The notes under the pieces were generated by a model. That model ran no database searches, was not told the DNA's origin, and saw only the letters and a program-made list of their open reading frames with translations. Of a stretch of 64,000 bases of DNA, positions 1 through 12,252 are shown piece after piece; position 1 is the stretch's first letter; every line of letters starts with the position of its first letter. The translations under genes and the position numbers were made by a program. Source of the stretch: Pomphorhynchus laevis (Eukaryota; Acanthocephala; Palaeacanthocephala; Echinorhynchida; Pomphorhynchidae). The stretch is taken from positions 56,543 through 120,542 of the forward strand of contig WNNJ02001832.1 in assembly GCA_012934845.2 (NCBI GenBank), read 5' to 3'.

Positions 1-650
1 TTTAGTTATACCGCGTTTTTTACAAAAAATATATAATTTCTTACTGAGAAATGAGAGAATTTAGAATGAAATAGTTTCTAGGAAGTGTGGCAGCCACGAA
101 AGAATTGACTGAACGATATCTGATACCGCGCTGTTCTTGTTTTGACTTATCAGTGCCGGGTAACTTTACTGCTGCTTACAAACAAAGACGGCGGACAACA
201 CGAGTATGTCAAACATACTTAGAGCCATACATGCTCTAGGTTTTAATCTGCATTCAGCAATGGGAGGTACCCGGAATTAATGAGTCAAACAAATGACGAA
301 ACGGTACCAGTTATCATTTAGTTTATTCATAATTGATCATTTAATTACGCTGTTTCAGATTAATTTACATTTTATCAAAATAAATTGTTCATTTAAATCG
401 AACATTAAATAAATTTTATTAAAATTTGTAAAATGTAATTTAAATTTGATAATATAAATTGTAATATAAAATACTTTTATATGCAATTGTTATGAATTTT
501 GTAAAATTGATTAGTTGTCAATAATCAACATTGAATATGTAAAATTATTGAATTTTATGTAAACATAATAACTTTGCTCTGCTGTTAGACATCACATTGA
601 AGAAATCAATGATTTAAGAAATCTTTATTGAACTTAAATTATTTACATGG
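1..650. other. AT-rich flank, no gene seen
   Basis: No supported gene. About 100-290 is less AT-rich than its surroundings, but no frame, splice signal or recognisable domain stands out. The array described below probably continues to the left of the window, because block 1 is missing its expected first cassettes. Confidence 0.5.
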
Positions 651-1350
651 ATTATTTTAATTTTTCATATTGAAATTTTATTTGCTTTCTGATTATAATA
701 TTCTATGCTAATTTCGTGTATATGGCGTTTTTATATCCCTTTTTTAGTTAGAAATTTATTAATCGACCTTAATTTATCATTTGAACTTATTTCGTGTATT
801 TCGTGTTTGTTTTATACAAAAATATATTTCAAATGATGATACCATTCTGCGTGAATTCTTAGTAATCATATAAGTCTGACGCGAAAGAATGACGAATGCC
901 ATTTTGTCATCACTATGACTCAACAGTGCCAGTTACCTCTCACTGCTGGATGCAGAGGAGGACTAGCAGACGGCAATCAACGAATAAATCAAGTGCATGC
1001 AATTGATTCATTCGTTAATTGAACTTTATAATAATTAATAATTTATATTTATTGAAATTAAAACTTTATAAACTCTGTTTACTAGACTGAGTTAAAACTT
1101 TATTTTTTACACTCGTTTCTTAATGTATTTTATATTCCTTAGCATTTTATTAATTTTCAAAGTGTTTAATAAAGAGATGATTGAAAAATGTTTTTTGAAT
1201 ATGAAGAATCACCGCTATTAGTTTAAATAATTTTATAGCGAATGAATAATGCGGATAATAAATTTATATATGTAATGATTGATATCATTCTTTAATTAAA
1301 ATTTGCAGTATCATTTTGATTAAAAAACAATAATGATGTGTTTGTATTAA
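651..1350 (+). repeat. Duplicated intronic segment P, copy 1
   Basis: This segment is near-identical to 26492-27190 and partly to 33715-33980. In each block it lies upstream of the KFENS-type cassette exon. It contains a conserved, less AT-rich core (about 870-985) and a 34-bp near-palindrome at 981-1014. A frame open from 855 to 1019 crosses the core and contains four cysteines (DECHF, QQCQL, AGCRGG). I cannot tell whether that is coding or chance. The copies show that the locus grew by segmental duplication. Confidence 0.8.
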
Positions 1351-1604
1351 TTTTGCACAATTGATAGTATAACAATCATGACGTTGATTGTTAAATCAAC
1401 ATAGAATACGAATTTGTTCATAACTGTGTAAAAACTAAATCTAAACAATATAAATATATGAAATATATACATTGATGATATATGTGTATACAATTCTAAT
1501 AATTTTTATTCAATTAGTAAGCACATTTATCCAGAAAGCCTTATTCTTAACAAAACCAATATTAATGATAAAGAAGGTGTATATCTAGATATGAACATTA
1601 AATT

Positions 1605-1885
1605 AACATTAACTAAAACTACTATTAATTTATATCGTAAAGATGACATTTAAATTTACAAGAAACATATTTTTGCATGAGCATTCATGCATACCATATA
1701 ATATAAAATATAATACATTAAATAATGAAATTTTAAGAATTGCAACAATATGTAATGATATTAATTTCTTCAAAATCATTTAAATAATTTAATAGATACA
1801 TATTTTAAACTAGGTTACTACAAAAATAACATCAAGCAGAAAATAGTAAAATATATAAATCCACACAATATGATTTAAAAAACAT
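1605..1885 (+). mobile_element. RT-element tail fragment Q, copy 1 (broken)
   Basis: One of four copies of the end of a reverse-transcriptase-like protein (others at 24.5, 27.9 and 32.4 kb). Recognisable pieces are HEHSCIPYNIKYNT and the stretch rich in NNEILRIATICND. The pattern of a basic segment, an H-x-S-x-x-P box, R-x-x-x-x-C, F and GY is typical of the region just after the RT palm in several retroelement groups. The family is not assigned. This copy is broken and lies in the intron before the KFENS exon. Confidence 0.55.
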
Positions 1886-2127
1886 TTTGATTAAAAAACA
1901 TTAAAAAACATCAAAAACATTTTGATGTGTTTGTATTAATTTAACTTATTTAAGATATTCACTGGCAAGATGTGTTTAAATCAAGTTTGCATAATTAATA
2001 GTTTAGTATAGGAATTTGCTCATTATAAAAACAATCAATGTTTCAATGATTATAACCAATGATATAATTCAAACGTCGTCCCAAAGATTTCTTATTTTGA
2101 TATAAAATTTATAAATATTTTGTTTAG

Positions 2128-2193
2128 AAAGTTTGAGAATTCCATCATTAAATCCAACATTTCACTGAATATAGCTAGTAATGTTTCAATGTT
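2128..2193 (+). CDS. Cassette exon, KFENS type, block 1
   Basis: Candidate 66-nt internal exon. It is preceded by TTTTGTTTAG and followed by GTAAGTATC. With one leading base completing a codon it is open for 21 codons (KFENSIIKSNIS...ASNVSM) and ends in TT, so both flanking introns are phase 2. It contains two N-x-S sequons (NIS, NVS). Near-identical copies lie at 27382 and 34207. No transcript evidence is available from sequence alone. Confidence 0.62.
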
Positions 2194-3525
2194 GTAAGTA
2201 TCTGGTTGATTCAAATGAGCCATTACGATTTCTGAAATTTCAATATTTAAAATAATTTCAATATTTGTAAATTTGGTTGTTATTATATAATTATTAATCC
2301 ATTGTAATCGCTTTGCATAATTGAATGTTTAGTATAAAAACTTGTGTTTCAATTATGCAAACAATCCACGTTGTCAAATGATTTCAAAAATGATAAAATA
2401 TTTATATACAATTATAAATATTGTATTTATAATTTATACAATATTTCAATATTTATCTAATTATATCGATACATCAGTTACAAAATATGAACATTTGTTA
2501 AAGAAATGATAATTATCTATTTTTTGCTAATTTAGTAAATAAAATATTTGATTACTACATTTACAATAAACGATTTATTTTTATTTTAATATTTACGTTT
2601 TATCATAAGGTTTATTAAAGTATTATAATTATATAATATTAATATTGATGTAATAATATATATTATCAAATATATTCGTTATAAAAAGGAACAAAAATAG
2701 AACATAAAAAAGGAACATCATACTCAAACATAATACAATAATTTCATACGTTAATATTACTAATACGCAGAATTGTGTATTAGTATACGCAAAATATAAA
2801 TATTTTACCCATTGATTATTTTATTTAATTACATAATTGAATCTAAAATCGTTTTAATAAAAATTGTGTTATATATAGTTTAGATATTTAATTGGGTTGA
2901 TGAATTTACAATTACAATGATTGATTGATCATATTCTTCTATTAAAATTTGCGGTCTTCTTTTCGATTAAAAACCAGCATGATGTGTTTGCATATTAAAA
3001 TGATTACAGAGAATACTGGCATTGTCTTATGTCTGTACATAAACATATATATCTGTACATATGTAGTGCAGAATAATAAAGGCCGAAACTAGATAACAAA
3101 ACAGTTTCTCTTGATGACCTTTAATCCTTGTTCTGATAAAACATCTCTTATTTATTAGTCAATTCATCAACATTGATTTTTATTTAAATTTTAAATTATT
3201 TGTTAATATAAATTATATAAACTCTAAAGAAAACAATTATTTATTATTTATAATTATTTCTATAAATAAAAATTACATTAAATCTTAAAAAATTATTTAT
3301 TATTTTTTATAAATAATTTTATAAATAAAAATAACTTTTAAATGTAATTAACTTTATAAATATAAGTTATAAATATAACAATTATTTATAATGTTTAAGT
3401 ATTTTAAGAATTAAGTAGACGCAGTTAACTGACCCGATCTATACAACTGTATAAAATTACTATGCAAACTATTTGAAATCAAACTATTTCAATTTTCATA
3501 TTTTGTTGAGGATGTTATTGTTTAG

Positions 3526-3591
3526 GAAGTTTTACAATACGAATTTCATATTAAACTCTTCCTTATCTATTTCTGCCAAAGTATCTCATAT
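3526..3591 (+). CDS. Cassette exon, KFY/SLS type, block 1
   Basis: Candidate 66-nt phase-2 exon between ATTGTTTAG and GTAAGTATC. The frame reads KFYNTNFILNSS...AKVSH, then a split codon AT|N. It is paralogous to the exons at 29205 and 36061: all share a K-F start, S-L-S or L-S-[IV] in the middle and a V-S end. About 450 bases upstream (3076-3125) lies a copy of the recurring GATAACA...CAG...TGATGACCT intronic element. Confidence 0.62.
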
Positions 3592-3675
3592 GTAAGTATC
3601 GACAAATTTTTGTTGCTTAAAATATTTATAATGTTATTTTACAAACTCTTATATTAAACTGTTATACAAACTGTT

Positions 3676-3719
3676 ATATTAAACTCTTCCTTATCTATTT
3701 CTGCCAAAGTATCTCATAT
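3676..3719 (+). pseudogene. Partial duplicate of the 3526 exon
   Basis: The last 44 bases of the exon at 3526, with its GTAAGTATC donor, are repeated here. The first third and the acceptor are missing. A small local tandem duplication has produced a cassette that could not be spliced in as a normal internal exon. Confidence 0.7.
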
Positions 3720-4386
3720 GTAAGTATCGACAAATTATCAATTAATTTTTGCTGCTATAAATGTTTTCAATGCTATTATTTGGTTCATGTTTATGATTAT
3801 TTGATTCATGTTTCTGCAACACAATATCTGGCATAAAGTTCTTCTTAGCTTGCTTTTAAAGATTAAAGATATATAATCCAATTGTATCATAATGTATTAT
3901 TAATTTAATAGTATTGATTATGCGACAGCTTTACTTTTTTAAATATGTTTGCAAGTAAAATGAATTTGAACACATGTTTGATGTACTATTTTTTGCTGCT
4001 GTTTTTAGGCGTGTCAAGTCTGTAAATGAGTTGTTCATGCGACAACTCTTTTAAATTGTTAAGCGCTTAGCTATTTAATATAAGGTTGTATATATCGCGA
4101 TCAACATAGGCCAAAAATAAATTTTTTCTCTTTTATTTTGCTATGCCATATGCTTGGAAATTGTTTTTGAGTTGATGCGTGTAATTAAGCCAGTTTGGCT
4201 GAATCACCGCAAAATATCTAAACTCGATAATTGAAGTTTACATGTTCAAATACATTTTCGTTTGTTGATCTCTTTGTTGTTGAGCCAACATTTACTACAG
4301 TCATTTTATTGATTAATCGTTTATCCTCGTAACCAATGTTAAGCCAACAATTAAAACAAGACAAACGGCTACTTGTTATTATTACA

Positions 4387-7300
4387 AAAAAGCAAAAATA
4401 AACAAATAAATAAAGAATTTCTTAAAAATACAAAAATGAAAACTATCTAGAAAAAGCAACATAGTAAAACAGAGTACAAGGAACAAATCTTTGTCTGAAT
4501 TACGACTTTATCTTCTGTCTCCTGCTTATTCTTAAGTCTTACGACCTCATGTTCATGGGGATCTGAGCCCCCACTAGGCGGCACCACGCGACGCCTCCCG
4601 ACTGAACTATTTGTGGTCTCTCACTCCCTAAGAGTTCATTCGATGCGGACTATGTTTGGTAATCTCGATGAGGAGATTAAGAAACCTTAGTCTTTGCTCT
4701 TGGGGACATCCTCTAGAGAAGAATACTAATTTCGAGATAGCCCAAGTAGCCCAAAGGCGTACTTAGGTTTTCCCATTCAATGACAGATGCTTTGACCGTT
4801 TTAAGGCCCACTTAGCTTTCTTCAGGATACGACTGAGTCTATGCAGGTCAGCTTTTGCCACCAATTTACCGTAATGGTGAACCCTAGGTATTTTACTCAA
4901 CTCGTAAAGGTGGGAAGTGATTGAGGCTGCAAAATGACGGAGAAAACAGGGAGTCCTAGTCTCTTAAGTTTCTTTTTGGTGGCAAGGGCGCCATAAAAGA
5001 CTAGCACCTGACAATTTATTGGAGTTTAAGATAATACTGTATGTGGGTAACTGATCTTTTAATCTTAAAACTAAACGGCTGGTGTCGGAGACTACATATT
5101 TGCACCTGCGTCCTAAAATTAAGGATGTGGTATCATCATCGTATGCCACGAGATGTTGATCGTGTTTAATTGTTTTGAAAAATATAATAGAGCCAGCAAG
5201 ATTTAAGACAGGAAAAGTGGGGATCCTTGGGGCACACCCGTAATAGGATAGAACTGACGCGCATCAGGGCCGTCTTCGTAATAGAATCGCTTGGTGTACA
5301 GCAGTATCTACATCCTGTTAACAATTCTCGCAGGCAACACGAGGGACGTTAGAGAAGAGATAACAAAAGGAATGGAGATACGGTCAAATTCAGCGAAAAA
5401 ATCAAAGAAAGCAGTCACAGCAAGTTGATGACTATTATCCTGACAGAACTGATGCACTTCACCTACAGCTGAATGGACCGAGCGACCTATGACGTACACA
5501 TGGAAACTTGGTGGGATTAAATTTCGCCTACTTAAATGATCCCGGATTCTACGCGCAAGCGCTATTTCGTAGATCGATATGAGGGAATTTTGAATCAAGA
5601 TGGGCCGCAGGTCTTTAGGACAACAAAAAGGGTTTTTCTTTTGAATAAAGACATGTCTACTAATGTTGATGCCAAGCACATCGAAACGGGTGGCTAAAAG
5701 CATTGTGACGGCCACGTCTCTTCTTTGTTCGACTGTCAAAAGCTGACAGACACAAGAAGAGAGTGGAACGACGCATCTGAGGTGCCGGGAAAAGGCCCAC
5801 AGGAATTAAGAATATCAGCGACAGATAGGTATCTACTCCGTAAGTCTCCCCAAGGCGGGATTGGTTGAGGTGATTGAATGGCTCCATAATTATGTAGGGA
5901 TAGTGAATTCTCCAAAACCTTATCAAGACCTATTTTTTCAATCCAGTCCAATGCTCTATCCTTCTAACATACAAACATCGCCTTCTTGAATATCTTCCAG
6001 AAGGAAGATTGGGCTGGATTATGGCAGAAGCAGAGAGATTGGTAAGACGGAGCGTGTACGCTAAGGTCTTGAGATTTGTCGGAGTGGAACTGTAAACACG
6101 ACCTTTATGGTTAGTCGAAAGCATCGCAGTAGCTTGCGAAGAGAGAAAGGAATTAAATACGGTTAGACTATCATTACAAATTTGGGGGAAGCGTTAGATA
6201 TCTGCCTAAAAGAAAGCCACTCTGATATGATCAAAGTGGAATCTCCTTCGAAGCAGCGTATCATCCTCTATCCGCCAGGGAATCAAGTCATGAGAGGTGG
6301 ACAGATGTTTTCGCGACTGTTCCGTACAGTAGGGTTTTATCAACCACCTCTCATAAAGCAGTAATAAGTCGAGAAGTGAATTAGTTGATGTGCAATGAAG
6401 GTAGGGGACGGTGGTTTGTGAATAAGATAACCGTTACTAGCTCTGCGAAGTGCTGCATTGATCCTACGACCAGTTCTGTCGTTGAAGTCCCCAAGTACAA
6501 TGTCATAACCGCTGTCAATAATGCTATCCAGGAGGTGACGGTTCTTGTGAATCTCTCCTGGACGGATGTAGACATTGGCTAGACTGAGGCGTTTACTGTT
6601 CTTATAGAGTGTAACTACTAAACAGGACATGGTTGGGCAAGAGTAGTTTAATAGGAGGGAGGACCTTAAGGATCACTTAACTAAGGTCAAGATTCCTTGA
6701 GATGAAGAGGAATGAGGTGGGGTTATGCACGGAGTATAGTGGGAATAGATGTGCTTTGGAATAAATCGAGTAATGTCCTTTAGGAGACGGATAGACCGCG
6801 TCTCCCAAAGGACTATAACATCTGCATCTCTACCAGATAGAAGACTAAGGGCAGAAGCTCTTCCCGAATTCCACTGAAGGATATTCAGTGAAAAAAACTC
6901 ACGAGTACTCAGCATTGTGCTATGTCAGCTGGGTTGGATTTGATCATCTTTAGACAGAGCTAGGGCGTAAAAGGGTTACATAAAAGGGTTACATGCCGTT
7001 CTAGCCAATATCTCGGCAATTTCTGTAGAGGCCGAGACAAAAGCTATAGGGATGGCTTGTCCATCCCTTCCCTTGACAGAACGAAAATTCGACACTCTAA
7101 ATAACGTTTGAAAATTGACAATATCAGATTGCTCAAAGTGTATAGGCAGGTTAGAAACGTTTAACGAAGCATAATAGGCTTTGCAGTAAGGCTCCCAAGC
7201 ATGGGGATTTTTTTGTTAAAGTATTATTTATAGTCATTTGCCAATTCGCGGGAGGCAAACGAAACTTTAATTTCTGATTCATAATATCTGACCAGTTTAA

Positions 7301-7614
7301 ATAGAATTCTTTTATGATATGGTTCAACAAAACTTTGAATGAATAAATTATAAAGTTTGTGCCTTTCAAAAGGCTCAGGTAATTTAGTGAGAACCAAAAT
7401 TTTCAGCTTAGGTGTGGGAGGAAGTCATCCCTTGTCATCGTTATCATTGGTTAACAAAACACTAACCTTAGAAGCTGAAGTATTCGAAATTTCCTAGGAG
7501 ATACCTGTAAACTGCTTCAATCTTGCTGAATTCTGCTCCGAATTTGCTGAAAATTGTGAAATCTTTGATTGCTCCGACGCACTTTTACATTTCAACGATT
7601 GCTGCATTTTTCCG
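4387..7614 (-). mobile_element. LINE copy A, degraded
   Basis: Copy of the same non-LTR family as the intact elements at 12.1-20 kb. On the minus strand, ORF1 begins near 7607 (MQQSLKCKS) but is much shorter than the 1.2 kb of intact copies, so a large internal part is lost. ORF2 begins at about 6915 (LNILQWNSGRAS) and runs to about 4550 in several broken frames; endonuclease (GDFNDRTGR) and RT palm (YDDD in place of YADD) remnants are visible. The 3' tail is a TTTA-type short repeat at about 4387-4415. A possible 8-bp target duplication TTGTTATT flanks it (about 4373 and 7618). Confidence 0.8.
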
Positions 7615-7627
7615 TATTGTTATTGGT

Positions 7628-7676
7628 AAATGTTTTGCTTAACACCGTTCAAACAAGAAAACTACCGTTGTTTTCA
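7628..7676 (+). repeat. Left piece of intronic segment H, block 1
   Basis: Matches 31004-31053 (GGTAAATGTTTTGCTTAACA and following). Segment H is the intron upstream of the EFH-type exon. In block 1 it is split by LINE and RT-fragment insertions into pieces at about 7628, 12050-12123, 16021-16132 and 19977-20243. Confidence 0.75.
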
Positions 7677-7810
7677 TAATATTTTTTTTAATAATTGAAT
7701 TTATTATAACAAACAAAAATTGATAATTAAACTAGAGAAAATTCGTCAATCCTTGTAAACTTCTCCAAGTATACCGCGAAATCTTCTATGCATATCAACA
7801 AATTAATATT

Positions 7811-8545
7811 TTATGTTTTTTCGGAGTGGCCCTCAAGTCTAGAGTCTCTGCGCGAAGAGGGATTCTGCGATGAAAATATTTGCGTAGGGATGGCGATTTG
7901 ACGGGTGCTAGTAAACTGATAAGAACCGGGAACATGGTAGCGCGGATCCCTTAGACAACGAGATGATGCCCTGGCCAAGGCAACGCTAATTGATCTGCGA
8001 ATTTTTGACGCACTGATATTATATTTCCTGCCCGTTGTATCCGCCTTCCTTTCCGCAATTGTCCTTATGACAAATTTTGCCGTAATTCCTGCTCCACCAC
8101 TCGTCGAAAAAATTAGTGGGAAGAAACTCCCTCGCTCTACATCAACTATCCTTTCTAGGTATCGATTCCTCTTTCTCATCTCGTGATAACCGTGTACATT
8201 GGTAGGGGTTCTCTAGGAATAGGAAGGAGCATTGGAGTTGAATACGACTATGTCAATGAAGGACCGCTCATTTCCATTTCCTAAAAGACCTGTACGTACT
8301 ATATCCGAGCGGGCGTCTCGATCTATTATTGTAATAGGCGAATCAAATACGTGCGATGGGTTTACTGTAGCTAGGACGGGTTCGACCGCTACGCACCAAG
8401 AAACCCTGCTCAAATATCTTGCTATTATGTCGCGTAGTGAATTATGGCGAGTGATTGGCAAACCACTTTTTTACACGACAACGCATGTGCAACATTGTTG
8501 GATTGTCCACATATACACGATAACGGGACGTCTAAACACGTAAGG
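7811..8545 (-). mobile_element. RT-element C-terminal domain fragment
   Basis: Two minus-strand frames (8461-8213 and 8179-7811) read like the C-terminal region that follows the RT in a group of animal retroelements. Visible features are RHNSLRDIIARYLSRV, then a short SFIDIVVFNS strand, then RKRNRYLERIVDVE, FFPLIFSTSGGAG and KIRRSISVALARASSRCL. A D...D-x-V core after an arginine-rich segment would suit a restriction-like nuclease fold, but that is inference. The piece is broken, has no RT attached, and sits between two LINE copies. Confidence 0.5.
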
Positions 8546-8599
8546 CCATATCTTGAATTTATCGCGTCTAGGATTAAACTCTACGATTTAAACTCTACG

Positions 8600-11500
8600 A
8601 TTTAGCAGAGTTTAAAACAAGGTTAGACTTGTGCAACTGGTCTCTTAATCTTAAAAAGAAACGGCTGATGTCCGAGACTACGTCTTTGCAACTGCGTCGA
8701 GTGAACAGGGCTGTAGTGTCATCAGCGTACACCACTAGAAGTTGATCACGTTTAAATATTTTGAATAGATTGATGGAGGCAGCAAGATATAAGATAGGAG
8801 AGAGGGGAGCCTTGAGGTACACATGTAATAGGGTAGAGCTGACGCACATCAGGGTCGTCATCATAATAAAATCGCTTGGTGTACAGCAGAATCTCCACCC
8901 TGTTAACAATTCTCGCAGGTAATCCGAGGGACCTCATATAAGAGATAGCAAAGGGAATGGAGATGCGGTCAAATGCAGCGGAAAAATCAAGGAATACAGC
9001 CACAACGAGTTGATGACTGTTCTCCTGACCAAACCGATGCACTTCACCGAATGCTGAATGGAACTAGCGACCTTTGACACGCCCATGGAAACCAGGTGGG
9101 ATTAAGTTTTGCCAAATCAGATGAACGCGGATTCTACGCGCAAGCGTTTTTTCGTAGATCGAGAGGAGGGAATTGTGAATCAATATGGGCCGCAGGTCTT
9201 TAGGACAAGATACCGGATATTTTTTTGGTAAAAAATTCCTTCTACTAATATTGATTCCGGCCACATCGGATGGGGTGGCTAATAGCATTGTGACGGCCAC
9301 CTCCCTTCTTTGATCGGCTGTCAAAAGCTGACAGACACGAGAAGAGAGTGAAGCGACGGATTTGGAGGTGCCCGGAAGAGGTCCCCAGGCGTCGAGAACA
9401 TCTGTGACAGATAGGTATCGACTCATGAAGTCTCCACAGGGCGGAATTGGTTGCAATGATTGCGTGGCTCCATAATTGTGTAGGGCTAGTGACTCCTCCA
9501 AAACTTTATCAAGGACTATACTACCGATCCAACCCAAGGCCCTACCTTCCAACAAGCAAACTTATCCTGCTTGAATATCTTTCAAAATTAAGACTGAGAA
9601 GGGTAAAGACGAGCAATACTCGCCCTATCCCTACTCAGCTGGAACCAATATTTGGTGCGCCAGTATTCATTCGAGAGGGTTTGTCTGGCAGAAGCAGAGA
9701 GATTAGGGAGGTTCAGTAGTTTAGCTAGGACCTTGAGTTTTGTCGGAATGGGACTGAAAATGCTACCTGTATAGGTAGTCGAAAGTAACGCGGTAGCTTG
9801 CGAAGATAGGTAGGACTTAAATTCGGTTTAACTCTCATTACCAATTCGGGGGAAGCAGTGGATAGCTGCCTGAAAGAAAGCCACTCTGCTCGGGTCAAAG
9901 TGGAATCTTCTACGAAGCAGCATTTCTTTTCTATCGGCCAGCAAATTAGATCATGAGAGGTGGACAGATGTTGTCGCGACTGCTCTGTACAGAAGGGTTT
10001 TAACAACCATCTCTCGTGGATCAATAATAAGTCGAAAAGTGAATTCGTTTATGTGCAATAAAAGGTTGGGGACAGTGGTTTGTTAATAATATAACCGTTC
10101 CTGACTCTGCGGAGTGCTGCATTAATCCAACGACCAGTTCTGTCGTTGAAGTCACCTAGTACCATGTCATAGCCGCTATCCATAATACCATCCAGGAGGT
10201 CACGGTTCTTTTGAATCACCCCTGAACTTATGTAGACATTGGCCAGACTGTAGCGTTTACCGTTCTTAACGAGTGAAACTACTAAGCAAGACAGGGCTGG
10301 ACAAGAGTAATTTAGCATGTGGGAGGACCCTTTGGAGCATTTAATTAAGGTCAAGAGTCCTTGAGATGAAGATGAGTGAGGTGGGGTTATGTACGGAGTA
10401 TAGTAGGAACAAATGTGCTTAGGGATGAATCGAGCAATGTCCTGGGTGAGACGGATAGACAGCGTCTCCTGAAGGACTATAACATCTGCGTCTCTACCAG
10501 ATAAAAGTCTAAGGGCAGAAGCACCTTCCGAATTCCACTGATTGATATTCAGTGAATATGGCTCGGGCTTACTCACCATTGTGTCAGATAAGTTGGATGG
10601 AGGATGCCAACCGAGGCAGAGCTAAGTTCGAGAAGGTTGCTGTTCCCGCACCTAGCCTTATCCAGGTCGGAACCCCCTGGGCAATATCTTCATTTCCCGA
10701 GACTGCCATCTTCTGGAGTATTAAGTTATCTACTCTTAGTGAAGGCACGGATTTGGCCGAAGCCCCACGCTTCTTTTTATTGGAGGGCATACGGTGAAGA
10801 TCGGATTCTTTTCAGAAACACTAAAGAGGGCCGACACAAGTGGAGCTGTCATGCGCTCCAACTGGGTTAGTATCGATTTTTGTTTAAATCCATCAGACTC
10901 AATATATCTTTATTAGACATTCTGTCTAATCCGGCCGAGGACACCGTTGAAAAATCGGATGACGGAAACTTAGATCGAGCAGTACTGGAGAAAGCAGTTT
11001 GGTACGCTTTGAAAAAATTGCACCTTCGCGACCTAGAAGGGTTGGCACCGGAACAGTTGCTGCAGACCGGGGAGCGTTGCACTTCTCTCCCTAATGTAGG
11101 CAGTTGCAGGAGTCGGCGGAACATACACCGCAAATATTTTTGTAGGAACAGGACGAACCTCAGTGGCCTCACAAATGGCAAATGATGCAATGGGGGTACG
11201 TCCTGTCGTCCTGGTCAATCATTGAAAACTTAAGATTGTACACCAGAAAGGGGTTGGAGGCAGACTTGGAAAGGGATAGTGCAATATTGATATCAGTATT
11301 GCAAAACGCAATCGGAAGCACTTTTCCCGCCTTAGATTTTACAGGCCTTACCACATCGATTTTGAACATTTTGTAATGATTGTATATCCTCATCCTCCAT
11401 CTGAGTGGGACAATTAGAATTTTTAAACGTGGCCTGAATATGCTTGAGTATAATAGACCCTAGGTGGGTCAAATGCTTTCCAAAAGACTTCTCATAATCG

Positions 11501-11850
11501 TGCAAGAGGTCACTGGTAATAAAGGAAATTTTTATAGATGACTCGTAGAATTTAATTGTGTTAAATATAACTATTTCTAAACTGCTTGGTAAACTCTCGG
11601 AGGAATAAGTTAAATAATTCGTGCCTCACAAGAGGCTTAGAAAAAGTAATAATTGGCAGGTTTTGAAGTTTCTGTATGTGGGTAGTATCCCTGCCTCTTT
11701 AGTAAACAAATGAACCAAATTACTAACCTTTAAGTCTTCGTTATTCACCATTTTACCTGAAGATTTGCTGGAATTCATTCTAAAATCTTTGAATTTCGTT
11801 GAAGTTTCCGAATTGTTTGATCCTTCGTCAGTCACTTTTTCACTCATGAA
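8600..11850 (-). mobile_element. LINE copy B, 3'-truncated and degraded
   Basis: Minus-strand copy of the LINE family. ORF1 starts at about 11847 (MSEKVTDEGSNNSE) and is broken along its length. Its C-terminal piece ending near 10584 keeps GNEDIAQG, shared with the intact copies. ORF2 starts at 10579 (LNINQWNSEGAS), keeps VLGDFNDRTGRWINAALRR, and is broken through the RT. It stops at about 8602, before the C-terminal ~140 residues and the 3' UTR. Loss of the 3' end is not the usual product of target-primed reverse transcription, so a later deletion or rearrangement is likely. Confidence 0.78.
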
Positions 11851-12049
11851 ATTTTTAAAATACATACGTTGCCATATTATGTTATGCTTCGTTTTAAGCA
11901 TAACAAAATAATGCAGAGCAAAATGTACGATTGTTGCGCTTGCGGAGGATCAAACATAATTCTTACTGATTTTGCATTTTGATCTCAAATTAAAAGACTC
12001 TGATAAGATTTCTGTTAAGCCTATTCAGGCTACACTAAAAATTACAAAA

Positions 12050-12123
12050 ATACATACGTTGCCAACAATGCATTCGTTTTAAGCATAACATAATAACAGT
12101 ATGTGGTTACTTGTTACTGTTCT
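12050..12123 (+). repeat. Middle piece of intronic segment H, block 1
   Basis: ACGTTGCCAACAATGCATTC and following matches 31070-31134. It ends with TGTTACTGTTCT (12112-12123), the left target-site duplication of LINE copy C. Confidence 0.85.
12112..12123. repeat. Left target-site duplication of LINE copy C
   Basis: TGTTACTGTTCT here is repeated at 16021-16032, and the paralogous unoccupied site has it once (31123-31134). This fixes the insertion boundaries at base resolution. Confidence 0.92.
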
Positions 12124-12252
12124 AAATAAATAAATAAATAAAGATTTTCTTAATAACAAATAATACATGGTGAAGGAATAAATAAATGTCAGATCAGTTC
12201 CAAGATAAACAAAAGAAATAACAAGACAGCACGTGTTAGTCTTCTTCAATGT

